Shown one piece after another: positions 39,827-48,541 of a stretch of DNA of 64,000 bases. The stretch's first letter is position 1; every line of letters starts with the position of its first letter. Origin of the DNA: CAIMZW01 sp037133095 (GTDB lineage: Bacteria > Actinomycetota > Actinomycetes > Nanopelagicales > Nanopelagicaceae). A model generated the notes under the pieces. The model worked only from the letters and a program-made list of their open reading frames with translations. It was not told the origin of the DNA and made no database searches. The position numbers and the translations under genes were made by a program. The stretch is taken from the NCBI GenBank assembly GCA_037133095.1, contig JBAXOT010000001.1:1-64000 (forward strand), read 5' to 3'.

Positions 39827-41041
39827 ATGTCAAAGATTAAAGTTGAGGGAACGGTTGTCGAGCTCGATGGCGACGAGATGACCAGAATCATCTGGCAATT
39901 CATAAAGGACAAATTGATCCTTCCTTACCTCGATGTCAACCTCGAGTATTACGACCTCAGTATCGAAAACCGCGATGCAACGGATGACCAAGTAACCATC
40001 GATTCAGCACATGCCATTTTGAAGCATGGTGTTGGGGTTAAATGCGCGACCATCACTCCTGATGAGGCTCGCGTTGAGGAATTTGGTCTCAAGAAGATGT
40101 GGAAGTCACCGAACGGAACCGTTCGCAATATTCTCGGCGGAGTTATCTTCCGCGAACCCATCATCATCTCTAACGTTCCACGTCTGGTTCCTCATTGGAC
40201 CCAACCCATTGTTATTGGTCGTCATGCCTTTGGGGATCAGTACCGTGCGACTGATTTCCGAATTCCTGGAAAAGGAAAGTTGACAATCACCTTCGTGCCC
40301 GAAGATGGTGGCGAAACGATTGAGCATGAGGTCTTCAACTTCCCAGGTTCAGGCGTAACCCTTGCCATGTACAACCTGGATGATTCGATTCGAGATTTCG
40401 CACGAGCCTCATTGAACTATGGCTTGATCCGCAAGTACCCGGTCTATCTCTCTACCAAGAACACCATTTTGAAAGCCTACGATGGTCGTTTTAAAGATAT
40501 CTTTGAAGAGATCTACCAAGCCGAATTTAAGAGCCAGTTTGAAGCTCTTGGCATTTGGTACGAGCACCGCCTTATCGATGACATGGTTGCGATGTCCCTG
40601 CGCATGCCCGGTGGCTATGTCTGGGCCTGCAAGAACTACGATGGCGATGTTCAGTCAGATACCGTGGCACAAGGCTACGGATCCCTTGGTCTGATGACTT
40701 CGGTTTTGATGACTCCAGATGGAAAGACCGTGGAATCAGAAGCCGCACACGGAACAGTGACTCGCCACTATCGTGATCATCAAAAGGGTAAAGCAACTTC
40801 AACCAACCCAATTGCCTCCATCTTTGCTTGGACTCAAGGGCTAACCCACCGAGCCAAATTGGATAACAATCCTGAACTCGCAGCCTTTGCAGCGACGCTT
40901 GAGAAGGTATGTATCCAAACGGTCGAGAGCGGAAAGATGACGAAGGATCTCGCGCTCCTCATTTCCAAGGATGCTCCTTGGCTCAACACCCAGGATTTCT
41001 TGGCAGCCATTGATGAGAATCTCAACGCCGCGATGGCTTAA
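39827..41041 (+). CDS. icd: NADP-dependent isocitrate dehydrogenase
   Basis: Oxidative decarboxylation of isocitrate to 2-oxoglutarate. The 404-residue protein is of the eukaryote-like homodimeric subfamily, shown by VVELDGDEMTRIIWQFIKD, SPNGTVRNILGGVIFREPI and the metal-site DDMVAMSLRMPGGYVWACKN. The NADP motif region is AAHGTVTRHYRDH. A GGAAAGGGA precedes the ATG. A strong bidirectional terminator lies directly after the stop. Confidence 0.96.
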   Translation: MSKIKVEGTVVELDGDEMTRIIWQFIKDKLILPYLDVNLEYYDLSIENRDATDDQVTIDSAHAILKHGVGVKCATITPDEARVEEFGLKKMWKSPNGTVRNILGGVIFREPIIISNVPRLVPHWTQPIVIGRHAFGDQYRATDFRIPGKGKLTITFVPEDGGETIEHEVFNFPGSGVTLAMYNLDDSIRDFARASLNYGLIRKYPVYLSTKNTILKAYDGRFKDIFEEIYQAEFKSQFEALGIWYEHRLIDDMVAMSLRMPGGYVWACKNYDGDVQSDTVAQGYGSLGLMTSVLMTPDGKTVESEAAHGTVTRHYRDHQKGKATSTNPIASIFAWTQGLTHRAKLDNNPELAAFAATLEKVCIQTVESGKMTKDLALLISKDAPWLNTQDFLAAIDENLNAAMA

Positions 41042-41052
41042 CTGGTACTAAG

Positions 41053-41086
41053 AAAAAACCCCCGACCGTATGGTCGGGGGTTTTTT
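41053..41086. terminator. Bidirectional terminator between icd and the sugar ABC ATPase gene
   Basis: A6 (41053-41058), CCCCCGACC (41059-41067), loop GTAT, GGTCGGGGG (41072-41080), T6 (41081-41086). The perfect 9-bp GC-rich stem with A- and T-tracts on both sides serves the converging icd and ATPase transcripts. Confidence 0.96.
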
Positions 41087-41098
41087 AGTTCTCAATCG

Positions 41099-42184
41099 CT
41101 ACTTAACCAAACGCTCGCCCGTTGTGGCATCGAAGAGGTGGATTGCGGTTGGGATTGCAGCCACGGTTACGGTTGAACCTGGCTTTGGTGGATCTTTTGG
41201 ATCCCAACGAACAATTACCTGAGCACCTTCATCGCCGGCCTGAGCAAAGTTAACATTCTTATCAACTGGCTTGCCGTAGACGAATGCATCAGCACCAAGT
41301 TCTTCAACAACTTCAACGAGAACATGGAAGCCGGTGCTTGCTGGTGTGAAACCTTCAGGTCGGATACCAACTGTGACGGTTGTGCCGGCAGCGGCTGGAA
41401 CATCCAGATCAAAATCACCAAGGTGTGCCTTGCCACCAGAGACAGGTGCATTGAGCAAGTTCATTGCAGGTGAGCCGATAAACCCAGCGACGAACGCATT
41501 CTTTGGGTTGTCGTAAAGATTGCGAGGAGTATCAACTTGTTGGAGGAGACCATCCTTAAGAACTGCAACGCGATCTCCCATGGTCATAGCCTCGACCTGG
41601 TCGTGCGTTACATAAACCGTCGTAATTCCTAGCCGGCGTTGGAGCGCGGCAATTTGAGTACGAGTTGCGACACGAAGTTTTGCATCCAAGTTGGAGAGTG
41701 GCTCATCCATCAAGAAGACCTGAGGTTCGCGAACGATGGCGCGGCCCATGGCTACACGTTGACGCTGGCCACCAGAAAGTGCCTTTGGCTTGCGCTCGAG
41801 ATATGGCTCAAGATCAAGGAGTTTGGCGGCTTCAAGAACTCGGCGGTCGCGCTCTTCTTTAGCGACGCCGGCAATCTTGAGCGCAAAGCCCATGTTCTCG
41901 GCGACGGACATATGTGGGTAGAGAGCGTAGGACTGGAACACCATCGCGATATCGCGATCTTTTGGTGCCACATTGGTTACATCCCGATCGCCGATGCGAA
42001 TCGCACCAGTATCAATCTCTTCTAGTCCAGCAAGCATGCGAAGCGATGTTGATTTTCCGCAACCTGAAGGGCCGACGAGAACAAGAAATTCACCGTCTTC
42101 TACGACGAGATCTAATTTATCTACTGCAGGCTTCGTGGTGCCGGGGTAAATCCGGGAAGCTTTATCGAATACAACTGAGGCCAT
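41099..42184 (-). CDS. ugpC: Carbohydrate ABC transporter ATPase (UgpC/MsmK type)
   Basis: A 361-residue ATPase of the CUT1 sugar importer family. The ABC domain (1 to about 235) has Walker A GPSGCGKSTSLRML, Q-loop VFQSYALYPHM, signature LSGGQRQRVAMGRA and Walker B FLMDEPLSNLDAKLR. The C-terminal about 125 residues form the MalK-like regulatory/TOBE domain. No permease or binding protein lies nearby, so it is an orphan ATPase that probably serves several sugar importers, as MsmK does elsewhere. The start 42184 has GGAG upstream; the longer frame from 42247 lacks support. Confidence 0.92.
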   Translation of the reverse strand: MASVVFDKASRIYPGTTKPAVDKLDLVVEDGEFLVLVGPSGCGKSTSLRMLAGLEEIDTGAIRIGDRDVTNVAPKDRDIAMVFQSYALYPHMSVAENMGFALKIAGVAKEERDRRVLEAAKLLDLEPYLERKPKALSGGQRQRVAMGRAIVREPQVFLMDEPLSNLDAKLRVATRTQIAALQRRLGITTVYVTHDQVEAMTMGDRVAVLKDGLLQQVDTPRNLYDNPKNAFVAGFIGSPAMNLLNAPVSGGKAHLGDFDLDVPAAAGTTVTVGIRPEGFTPASTGFHVLVEVVEELGADAFVYGKPVDKNVNFAQAGDEGAQVIVRWDPKDPPKPGSTVTVAAIPTAIHLFDATTGERLVK

Positions 42185-42357
42185 GACTTCTGACTCCTTC
42201 TCCGGGCAGGTACGTGCCCGACGGTCCGTTGGATGAAGGTAAAACACACCCCTATAGGCGTAGCCGAAGATTAGTTGACGAAGTCGCTCTAGCGCTAGCC
42301 CCGAGCGGGCGCGACACGGCGGTTTTCAGCGCCCAAGGGTGTTGTTAAGGTGATGTT
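42185..42357. promoter_or_regulatory. Divergent intergenic region with inverted repeats
   Basis: This 173-base gap separates the ABC ATPase gene (minus) from the CBS protein gene (plus), so it must hold both promoters. CGGGCA/TGCCCG (42203-42208 and 42215-42220) forms a 6-bp dyad in the ATPase gene leader. CTAGCGCTAG (42289-42298) is a perfect 10-base palindrome near the middle. No well-matched promoter pair could be assigned, and no gene is seen. Confidence 0.4.
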
Positions 42358-43671
42358 ATGGCACTTCTGAGAGACATCCTCCTGGTCTTACTCTTTATTG
42401 CCCTCGCAGGTCTCTTTGTTGCCGCCGAAATCTCGCTGATATCGCTGCGAGAATCCCAAATTCGCCAATTAGAGGGTCAGGGTCGGCGCGGCGAGCGAGT
42501 AGCGGCCTTAGCGGCCAACCCCAATAGATTCCTCGCCGCAGCGCAGGTTGGTGTGACGTTCTGTGGCTTTCTATCGGCTGCCCTAGGTTCGCAACGATTG
42601 GGCAAGTATGTGATTCCGGTTCTGCGTCGGTGGGGGTTGTCGGTCAATCTCAGTGCGACCGTCTCCCTGATTTCACTCACGATTGTGATTTCCTACTTCT
42701 CGCTGGTTTTCGGCGAACTCGTACCCAAGCGACTTGCGCTCTATCGAACCGAATCGATCGCCCTTTCATCTGCCGCCACGATTGATCGAATCGCTCGAGT
42801 CTTTCGACCCATTATCTGGCTCTTGTCGAAATCGACAGATGTCGTAGTTCGGGTTTTCGGTCTCAACGCCAGCGAGTCACGAAGTGAAATATCTGAAGCC
42901 GAGTTGGTGGACTTGGTAACGGGGCACACGGCGTTGACAGCCGAGGAGCGAGATATTGTCGAAGAGGTCTTCAACGCGAGTGAACTCTCGCTGCATGAAA
43001 TTATGGTACCTCGGACCGAGGTGGAATTTCTTGATGCAAATTTGACGATTGATGAAGCGATTCGAAAGTCAATCGAACATTCGCATTCGCGTTACCCAGT
43101 GGTTCGTGGAAGTAGCGACGAAGTCGTTGGCTTCGTCCACGTCCGAGACCTTCTGATTTCCCAGGTGAATGCGACGGCTGAACACTTTACGTTGATGGAC
43201 GTCATGCGCCCGGTTCTTTTCTTACCTGGTACTAAAGGTGTACTCCCGGCTCTTACTGAGATGCGCGGCAAACATGCACATATTGCCATCGTTCTCGATG
43301 AATACGGCGGCACCGATGGCATCATCACGCTCGAGGATCTCGTCGAACGGCTCATCGGAGATATTCAAGATGAATACGACTCTGAAGACAGTGAAGTTAC
43401 GCCACAAGCCCGAATGGGAGATTTTGAAATCGACGGGCTCATTTCTCTGGAAGATTTACGAGACGAGACCGGGATGGTTTTACCTGAAGGTCCGTATGAA
43501 ACCGTAGGTGGTTTCGTTATGCATTCTCTCGGCAGATTGCCAGCACCTGGAGATACCGTCGAACAGGATGAACTTCGATTGCAGGTTCTGACGGTCGAAG
43601 GTAAACGAGCAGGTCAGATATTAATCACCCGAACAGACCCCAAGGAATGGAAAGATAGGACCCATGACTAG
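42358..43671 (+). CDS. CNNM/CorC-type CBS-domain membrane protein
   Basis: A 437-residue HlyC/CorC-family protein. The N-terminal DUF21/CNNM membrane domain (about 1-190, AGLFVAAEISLISLRESQIRQ, then VFGELVPKRLAL) is followed by two CBS domains (about 205-330, starting IMVPRTEVEFLDAN, with VLDEYGGTDGIITLEDLVE in the second) and a C-terminal CorC/HlyC domain. Such proteins are linked to magnesium/cobalt transport or resistance; old annotations as hemolysins are unreliable. AAGGTGAT precedes the ATG. It overlaps trpS by 8 bases. Confidence 0.9.
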   Translation: MALLRDILLVLLFIALAGLFVAAEISLISLRESQIRQLEGQGRRGERVAALAANPNRFLAAAQVGVTFCGFLSAALGSQRLGKYVIPVLRRWGLSVNLSATVSLISLTIVISYFSLVFGELVPKRLALYRTESIALSSAATIDRIARVFRPIIWLLSKSTDVVVRVFGLNASESRSEISEAELVDLVTGHTALTAEERDIVEEVFNASELSLHEIMVPRTEVEFLDANLTIDEAIRKSIEHSHSRYPVVRGSSDEVVGFVHVRDLLISQVNATAEHFTLMDVMRPVLFLPGTKGVLPALTEMRGKHAHIAIVLDEYGGTDGIITLEDLVERLIGDIQDEYDSEDSEVTPQARMGDFEIDGLISLEDLRDETGMVLPEGPYETVGGFVMHSLGRLPAPGDTVEQDELRLQVLTVEGKRAGQILITRTDPKEWKDRTHD

Positions 43672-44674
43672 TTCGCGCAAAAGAGTGCTCTCCGGGATTC
43701 AGCCAACGCACGACTCCTTTCACCTAGGAAATCACCTGGGAGCCGTCAAGAACTGGGTCACCATGCAGGAAGAGAATGATTCTTTTTATTGCGTTGTCGA
43801 TCTTCATTCCTTGACCGTAGAAACAGATCCACAAATTCTTCGCACCAGAAGCATGGTTTCTGTGGCACAACTTCTTGCGCTGGGTCTAGATCCGCTCAAA
43901 TGCACGCTTTTTCTGCAATCTCAAGTACCCGCTCATAATCAGCTCGCTTGGATTATGGAGTGCATGACCGGGTTTGGCGAGGCTGGTCGGATGACCCAAT
44001 TTAAAGACAAGTCTTCAAAAAATGGTACCGATCGAACTGTCGTCGGACTCTTTACCTATCCAATGCTTATGGCTGCCGACATTTTGCTGTACCAAGCAGA
44101 TTTTGTCCCCGTCGGTGAAGATCAACGCCAACACATTGAATTGACACGCGATCTGGGCCAACGCTTTAACAGCAAGTATGGTCAGACTTTTCAGATTCCT
44201 TCGCCTTACATTATGAAGGCTGGGGCAAAGATCAACGACCTCCAAGATCCGACCGCCAAAATGAGCAAATCCAGCCCTTCTCAATCCGGAGTTATCAATA
44301 TTTTGGATGCACCTGAAATCAATGCCAAGAAGATAAAGTCGGCCGTGACCGATACTGGACGAGAAGTTATTTTCGATGAAGTGAACAAACCAGGGGTCGC
44401 TAATTTACTCACGATCCACAGCACGGTTTCCGGAGAAAGTATTGCCGACCTCGAAGCTCACTTCGCTGGAAAAGGTTATGGTGATCTCAAAGCAGAAGTT
44501 GCCGAGGTGGTCGTCGATTTCCTTCAACCGGTAAGAGAACGAGTCAGCGAACTTTTGGCAGACCCCTCATATCTACATTCCGTTCTTAAACTCGGAGCCG
44601 AAAAGGCGGAGTCGGTCGCCAACGTAACACTGAGACGAACATATGAAGCTCTTGGGCTCGTACCCCGTGACTAA
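43664..44674 (+). CDS. trpS: Tryptophan--tRNA ligase
   Basis: Class Ic aminoacyl-tRNA synthetase of 336 residues. The HIGH-type motif is in QPTHDSFHLGNHLGAV and the KMSKS motif in TAKMSKSSPSQSG; the ATP/Trp pocket sequence YPMLMAADILLYQADFVPVGEDQ is conserved. ATG 43664 has AAGGAATGG upstream and overlaps the CBS gene by 8 bases. The following BMP-family gene begins inside its end. Confidence 0.96.
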   Translation: MTSSRKRVLSGIQPTHDSFHLGNHLGAVKNWVTMQEENDSFYCVVDLHSLTVETDPQILRTRSMVSVAQLLALGLDPLKCTLFLQSQVPAHNQLAWIMECMTGFGEAGRMTQFKDKSSKNGTDRTVVGLFTYPMLMAADILLYQADFVPVGEDQRQHIELTRDLGQRFNSKYGQTFQIPSPYIMKAGAKINDLQDPTAKMSKSSPSQSGVINILDAPEINAKKIKSAVTDTGREVIFDEVNKPGVANLLTIHSTVSGESIADLEAHFAGKGYGDLKAEVAEVVVDFLQPVRERVSELLADPSYLHSVLKLGAEKAESVANVTLRRTYEALGLVPRD

Positions 44675-45674
44675 ATTTCGTCTTGCTTGGGTGGGAGTGC
44701 TGACCCTAGGACTCACGATTTCGGGTTTGCCCAGTTCGTATTCCGTTCGTCCGCGGATTGCGATTATTTACGATATCGGTGGGCGTGGTGATCGTTCGAT
44801 AAATGATGCCACAGCAGCAGGAATCGATGCCGCGAAGTCAAAATATCAACTATCGAGCCTTGACGTTCGTGAAATGGTCACGGATGGTTCCGAGGTTGAT
44901 CGCGAGAGTCGGCTCCGCTTCCTTGCAAAAGCTGGTTATAACTTAGTAATTGTCGTAGGGGGAGCCTTTTCGCAAGCACTCCAAGTAGTTGGACCAGAAT
45001 TTCCCACTTCGCAGTTCGCCGTGATTAATGATCAATCGGTTCCTATCGTCAATGTTTCTGCCGTTGTCTTTGCTGAAAATCAAGGGGCCTTTCTTGCCGG
45101 GATTACGGCTGCAATGACGAGCAAGTCGGGGAAAATCGGATTTGTCGCAAATCCAAATGACGTGAATAACGGGGTTAATTTGGCCAGCTTTATGGCTGGC
45201 GCAAAATTTGTTAAACCTAAGACCTTGATTGTCGCGGCTGACATTGGACAATTGCCTGCAGTCTTTATTCCACAAGCAGTTCTCGCCAAGGTGGATGTGG
45301 TCTATTCCACATGGAGCGTTTCGAATGCGGTGATGCAGGCCATTGTCGTGGCAGATAAAAAAGTTCTTAAAGTGAGAATGATTGGAATCTTGCCCGATCA
45401 ATATTTTTTGAATTCATTTCTTACCTCCAAATACCTGCTCACCACCTTAAATAAGAGTGTCTCGGTTGCAGTGTTAGATCTTATTAAGACCGCACTGGCT
45501 GGTGCCACGCTCTCCGATGTCATAGACCCCGCGATCGGTGTTTATGGCTATAGATATGGATTGGCTGAGAAAGCAATTTCATTTCCGCACGAAAGTGCAA
45601 CGGCGGCAGCCGAGTTAGCGCAACAGAAAGCCGCACTACTGATTCTCCAAGGGAAAATTAAAATTCCTGCCTAA
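44643..45674 (+). CDS. BMP-family binding protein (first of two), no lipobox
   Basis: A 343-residue protein of the basic membrane protein/PnrA family, which binds nucleosides for ABC uptake. It has a hydrophobic N-terminal segment (RLAWVGVLTLGLTISGLPSS) and then RPRIAIIYDIGGRGDRSIND, corresponding to the family's first ligand-binding loop, and the AGITAAMTSKSGKIGFV and WSVSNAV regions. There is no cysteine after the signal. Start alternatives are ATG 44643 and GTG 44667, both overlapping trpS; the latter gives a better signal peptide (MTKFRLAW). It is more diverged than the second BMP gene. It may be an alternative receptor or a membrane-anchored sensor. Confidence 0.8.
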   Translation: MKLLGSYPVTKFRLAWVGVLTLGLTISGLPSSYSVRPRIAIIYDIGGRGDRSINDATAAGIDAAKSKYQLSSLDVREMVTDGSEVDRESRLRFLAKAGYNLVIVVGGAFSQALQVVGPEFPTSQFAVINDQSVPIVNVSAVVFAENQGAFLAGITAAMTSKSGKIGFVANPNDVNNGVNLASFMAGAKFVKPKTLIVAADIGQLPAVFIPQAVLAKVDVVYSTWSVSNAVMQAIVVADKKVLKVRMIGILPDQYFLNSFLTSKYLLTTLNKSVSVAVLDLIKTALAGATLSDVIDPAIGVYGYRYGLAEKAISFPHESATAAAELAQQKAALLILQGKIKIPA

Positions 45675-45855
45675 TGTTCAACCATAGACTTCAAGTTGAG
45701 AGTTTTACTGCTCACAAGTGGCATGGTTATTGCCCCCACTTTGTGTAACAACTATTTAATATAACCACGCGCCAGACGATGCCACGATTCCATGAAATAC
45801 CTATAAAGTATGAGCACTTACAACCCCCACATATAGGGGACCCTCGGGAGGAATC
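45675..45855 (+). promoter_or_regulatory. Gap upstream of the second BMP gene; candidate promoter
   Basis: This 181-base gap holds no gene. A possible promoter is TTGCCC (45730-45735) with TATTTA (45753-45758) at a 17-base spacing; TATAAA further down is an alternative. Just before the start lies CCCCCACATATAGGGG, a small hairpin, and then GGGAGGA (45846-45852), a strong ribosome binding site for the TTG start at 45856. The strong leader suggests high expression of the binding protein. Confidence 0.4.
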
Positions 45856-46917
45856 TTGAAGAAGTCATTTAAAGTAATCACCTTGGTTGCTGCTGTTTCC
45901 ATGGTAGCTGCCGTAGCGGTAGCACCTGCATCAACAGCCGCTACGAAAATCAAGGCATGTCTCGCTCTCGATACTGGTGGCGTAGACGACAAGTCATTCA
46001 ACGCTTCAGCCTGGGCCGGCGCCCAAGCTACCTCAAGCGTGGCAAACGTTTCCTATTTGGCGGCAACCAGCGATGCTGACTATGCGCCAAATATCAAGAA
46101 GTTGGTAGATTCAAAGTGCGACGTCATTGTTGGTGTCGGCTTCCTTATTAATGGTGCGATCGTCTCTGCCGCAAAGGCAAACCCAGGCACCAAGTTCGCG
46201 ATTGTTGACCAAGATGGTTTGGATCACGGCGCCGATGGAAGTGTTTACCCAGGATCAGCAATTGCTAATCTCAAGGGTCTGACTTTTGGAACTAACCAAT
46301 CAGCTTTCCAAGCTGGATACCTTGCCGCTGGATTTTCCAAGACTGGCAAAGTTGCAACTTACGGCGGACTTAACATTCCACCAGTTTCCATCTACATGGA
46401 TGGTTATGCACGTGGCGTTGCTTACTACAACAAGGTTAAGGGCAAGAAAGTTGTTGTTCTAGGTTGGGATACCGCAAAGCAAGACGGAACCTTCGTAGGT
46501 GGCTTCTCCGATCAAGCTAAGGCACTCCAGATCTCGAAGAACTTCGAACAACAAGGTGCCGACGTAATCTTCCCAGTTGCTGGTGGCCTTGGCGGCGCTA
46601 CTGCTGGAAACTCAATGAGCTCACACAAGTCTGTTGTTATCGGAGTTGACTCTGATGCATTCGTTCAGACCCCACAGTATGCATCTGTACTCTTGACCTC
46701 AGTTGTTAAGGGCGTCGGAGCATCTGTAACTTCTGTCATCAAAGACACCGCAGCAGGTAAATTCTCTAACAAGACTTATGTCGGTATCTTGGCTAATAAG
46801 GGAACTGGTATTTCCAGCTACCACAGCTTGGCTTCCAAAGTTAATGCAGTTCTCCAACGTGAAGTACGCGCCCTCGGTGCTGCTATCCAGGCTGGAACTG
46901 TTGACGTAACGAAGTAA
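45856..46917 (+). CDS. BMP-family nucleoside-binding protein
   Basis: A 353-residue binding protein for the ABC transporter encoded just downstream. It has a Sec signal peptide (MKKSFKVITLVAAVSM..., cleavage near ASTAA) and no lipobox cysteine. The mature sequence begins IKACLALDTGGVDDKSFNASAW, which matches the D-x-G-x(2)-D-x-S-F-N nucleoside-binding loop of PnrA/BmpA. GTNQSAFQAGYLAAG and DVIFPVAGGLG are also typical. The start is TTG with a strong GGGAGGA. A terminator follows directly, so the binding protein can be made in excess of the transporter. Confidence 0.9.
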   Translation: MKKSFKVITLVAAVSMVAAVAVAPASTAATKIKACLALDTGGVDDKSFNASAWAGAQATSSVANVSYLAATSDADYAPNIKKLVDSKCDVIVGVGFLINGAIVSAAKANPGTKFAIVDQDGLDHGADGSVYPGSAIANLKGLTFGTNQSAFQAGYLAAGFSKTGKVATYGGLNIPPVSIYMDGYARGVAYYNKVKGKKVVVLGWDTAKQDGTFVGGFSDQAKALQISKNFEQQGADVIFPVAGGLGGATAGNSMSSHKSVVIGVDSDAFVQTPQYASVLLTSVVKGVGASVTSVIKDTAAGKFSNKTYVGILANKGTGISSYHSLASKVNAVLQREVRALGAAIQAGTVDVTK

Positions 46918-46926
46918 TAAATACTC

Positions 46927-46966
46927 AAAACTGGGAGAGTGCAATACTGCCTCTCCCAGTTTTTTT
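46927..46966 (+). terminator. Terminator after the BMP gene
   Basis: AAAACTGGGAGAG (46927-46939) pairs perfectly over 13 bp with CTCTCCCAGTTTT (46951-46963) with an 11-base loop, ending in a 7-base T-run. It lies between the binding protein and its ABC ATPase gene and may permit partial read-through, which would set the receptor-to-transporter ratio. Confidence 0.95.
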
Positions 46967-47023
46967 ATGCCATTTTGTGATTAAGATACTTCGTAGTGAA
47001 GGAAAGCAGCCTGAGAGGAAATC

Positions 47024-48541
47024 GTGTCGCTTGAATTACGTGGGATCACAAAAAGTTTTGGCGCTTTGATTGCAAATGACTCCATAGATCTATCCGTGGA
47101 GACCGGCGAAATCCATGCAATTTTGGGGGAGAACGGCGCCGGCAAATCGACGCTGATGAATATTGTGTATGGCTTGGTTGCCCCGGACTCTGGCGAGATC
47201 TTGGTAGATGGCAAAGTTAAGGTAATTCGCCAACCAAGTGATGCTCTCGCAGCCGGAATTGGCATGGTGCACCAGCACTTCATGTTGGTTCCCGTCTTTA
47301 CCGTGGCAGAAAATATCGTCCTTGGCCACGAAAAAATTAACCCATTGGGTTTTCTCGATTTAGCCCAGGCACGGATCGCCATCAAACGAGTCTCCGATGA
47401 ATTTAACTTTGAAGTTGACCCCGATGCCCGAGTCGAAGATCTGCCTGTTGGTGTGCAACAACGAGTCGAAATTATCCGAGCCCTTATTTACGATGCAAAG
47501 GTGCTTATCCTCGATGAGCCGTCGGCGGTGCTGACGCCACAGGAGACCGACGAGCTGCTTAATATTATGAAGAATCTCAAAGCAAAGGGAACGTCAATAA
47601 TCTTTATCACGCATAAATTGCGAGAGGTAAAAGCGGCCGCTGATCGGATCACCATTATCAGGCGCGGAAAAGTTGTTGGAACTGCGGAACCGAGTGCGAG
47701 TCAAGAGGAGTTGGCTTCAGCGATGGTGGGAAGACCCGTTCAACTTAACCCCGACAAATCACCGCACACCATTGGCGAGGTGGTGCTCGATATTTCTGGT
47801 CTGACGATTAAAGACACTACCGGTCGCGCTATAGTGAAAAATGTTTCGATAGAAGTTCATGCTGGTGAAGTCGTTGCGGTTGCTGGCGTTCAGGGTAATG
47901 GGCAATCTGAATTGGCTCGGGCAATGGTGAATCTGGAACCGCACATTGAAGGTTCTATCAAACTTTCCGGTGAAGAGATTATTGGGCAAAGCGTTAGGCA
48001 GGCTCTGCATCATGGAATCGCATTCGTTCCTGAGTCCCGCGAACTCGATGGATTAATCAGTTCGTTCTCAATTGCCGAGAATTTAATTCTTGATGTTCAT
48101 GACCTCGCGCCTTACGCAAAAGGTGTTCAACTTTTCCCCAAAGTTGTCAATGAGAAAGCTGCTGATCGCGTTGCCGAATTTGATATCCGGATTCAATCCA
48201 CCAGCGATCCAGTCTCATCACTCAGCGGCGGCAATAAACAGAAAGTTGTACTGGCGCGAGAGTTGTCGCGGCCGGTCAAAGTGGTGGTGGCATCTCAACC
48301 AACTAGAGGACTCGATGTGGGTTCTATTGAATTTGTCCACGAACGAATTTTGGCCGAACGAGATTCTGGTCGGGCGGTTCTGCTTTTCAGCACCGAGCTC
48401 GATGAAGTGCTTGCCTTGGCAGATCGAATTGCTGTGATGTATCGCGGCGAGGTCATTGCAATTGTGCCAAGTTCGGTTTCGCGTGAGGAATTGGGATTAC
48501 TTATGGCGGGCGTAGTCAGTGACCGAAAGGCGAGTGCGTAA
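47024..48541 (+). CDS. Nucleoside ABC transporter ATPase (double domain)
   Basis: A 505-residue protein with two fused ABC domains, as in the ribose/nucleoside (CUT2/BMP-type) importers. Domain 1: Walker A GENGAGKSTLMNIV, motif PVGVQQRVEIIRAL, Walker B LILDEPSAVLTP. Domain 2 has a degenerate Walker A (VQGNGQSELARAM), signature LSGGNKQKVVLAREL and Walker B region VVASQPTRGLD in which the usual Glu is Gln. This asymmetry is normal for the family. GTG start with AGAGGAAA upstream. It overlaps the first permease by 1 base. Confidence 0.93.
   Translation: MSLELRGITKSFGALIANDSIDLSVETGEIHAILGENGAGKSTLMNIVYGLVAPDSGEILVDGKVKVIRQPSDALAAGIGMVHQHFMLVPVFTVAENIVLGHEKINPLGFLDLAQARIAIKRVSDEFNFEVDPDARVEDLPVGVQQRVEIIRALIYDAKVLILDEPSAVLTPQETDELLNIMKNLKAKGTSIIFITHKLREVKAAADRITIIRRGKVVGTAEPSASQEELASAMVGRPVQLNPDKSPHTIGEVVLDISGLTIKDTTGRAIVKNVSIEVHAGEVVAVAGVQGNGQSELARAMVNLEPHIEGSIKLSGEEIIGQSVRQALHHGIAFVPESRELDGLISSFSIAENLILDVHDLAPYAKGVQLFPKVVNEKAADRVAEFDIRIQSTSDPVSSLSGGNKQKVVLARELSRPVKVVVASQPTRGLDVGSIEFVHERILAERDSGRAVLLFSTELDEVLALADRIAVMYRGEVIAIVPSSVSREELGLLMAGVVSDRKASA

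Noticed and set aside
42185..42247. Longer start for the sugar ABC ATPase at 42247
   Set aside because: MASVVFDKASRIYPG at 42184 is the typical family start and has its own GGAG; the extension covers a dyad in the leader.
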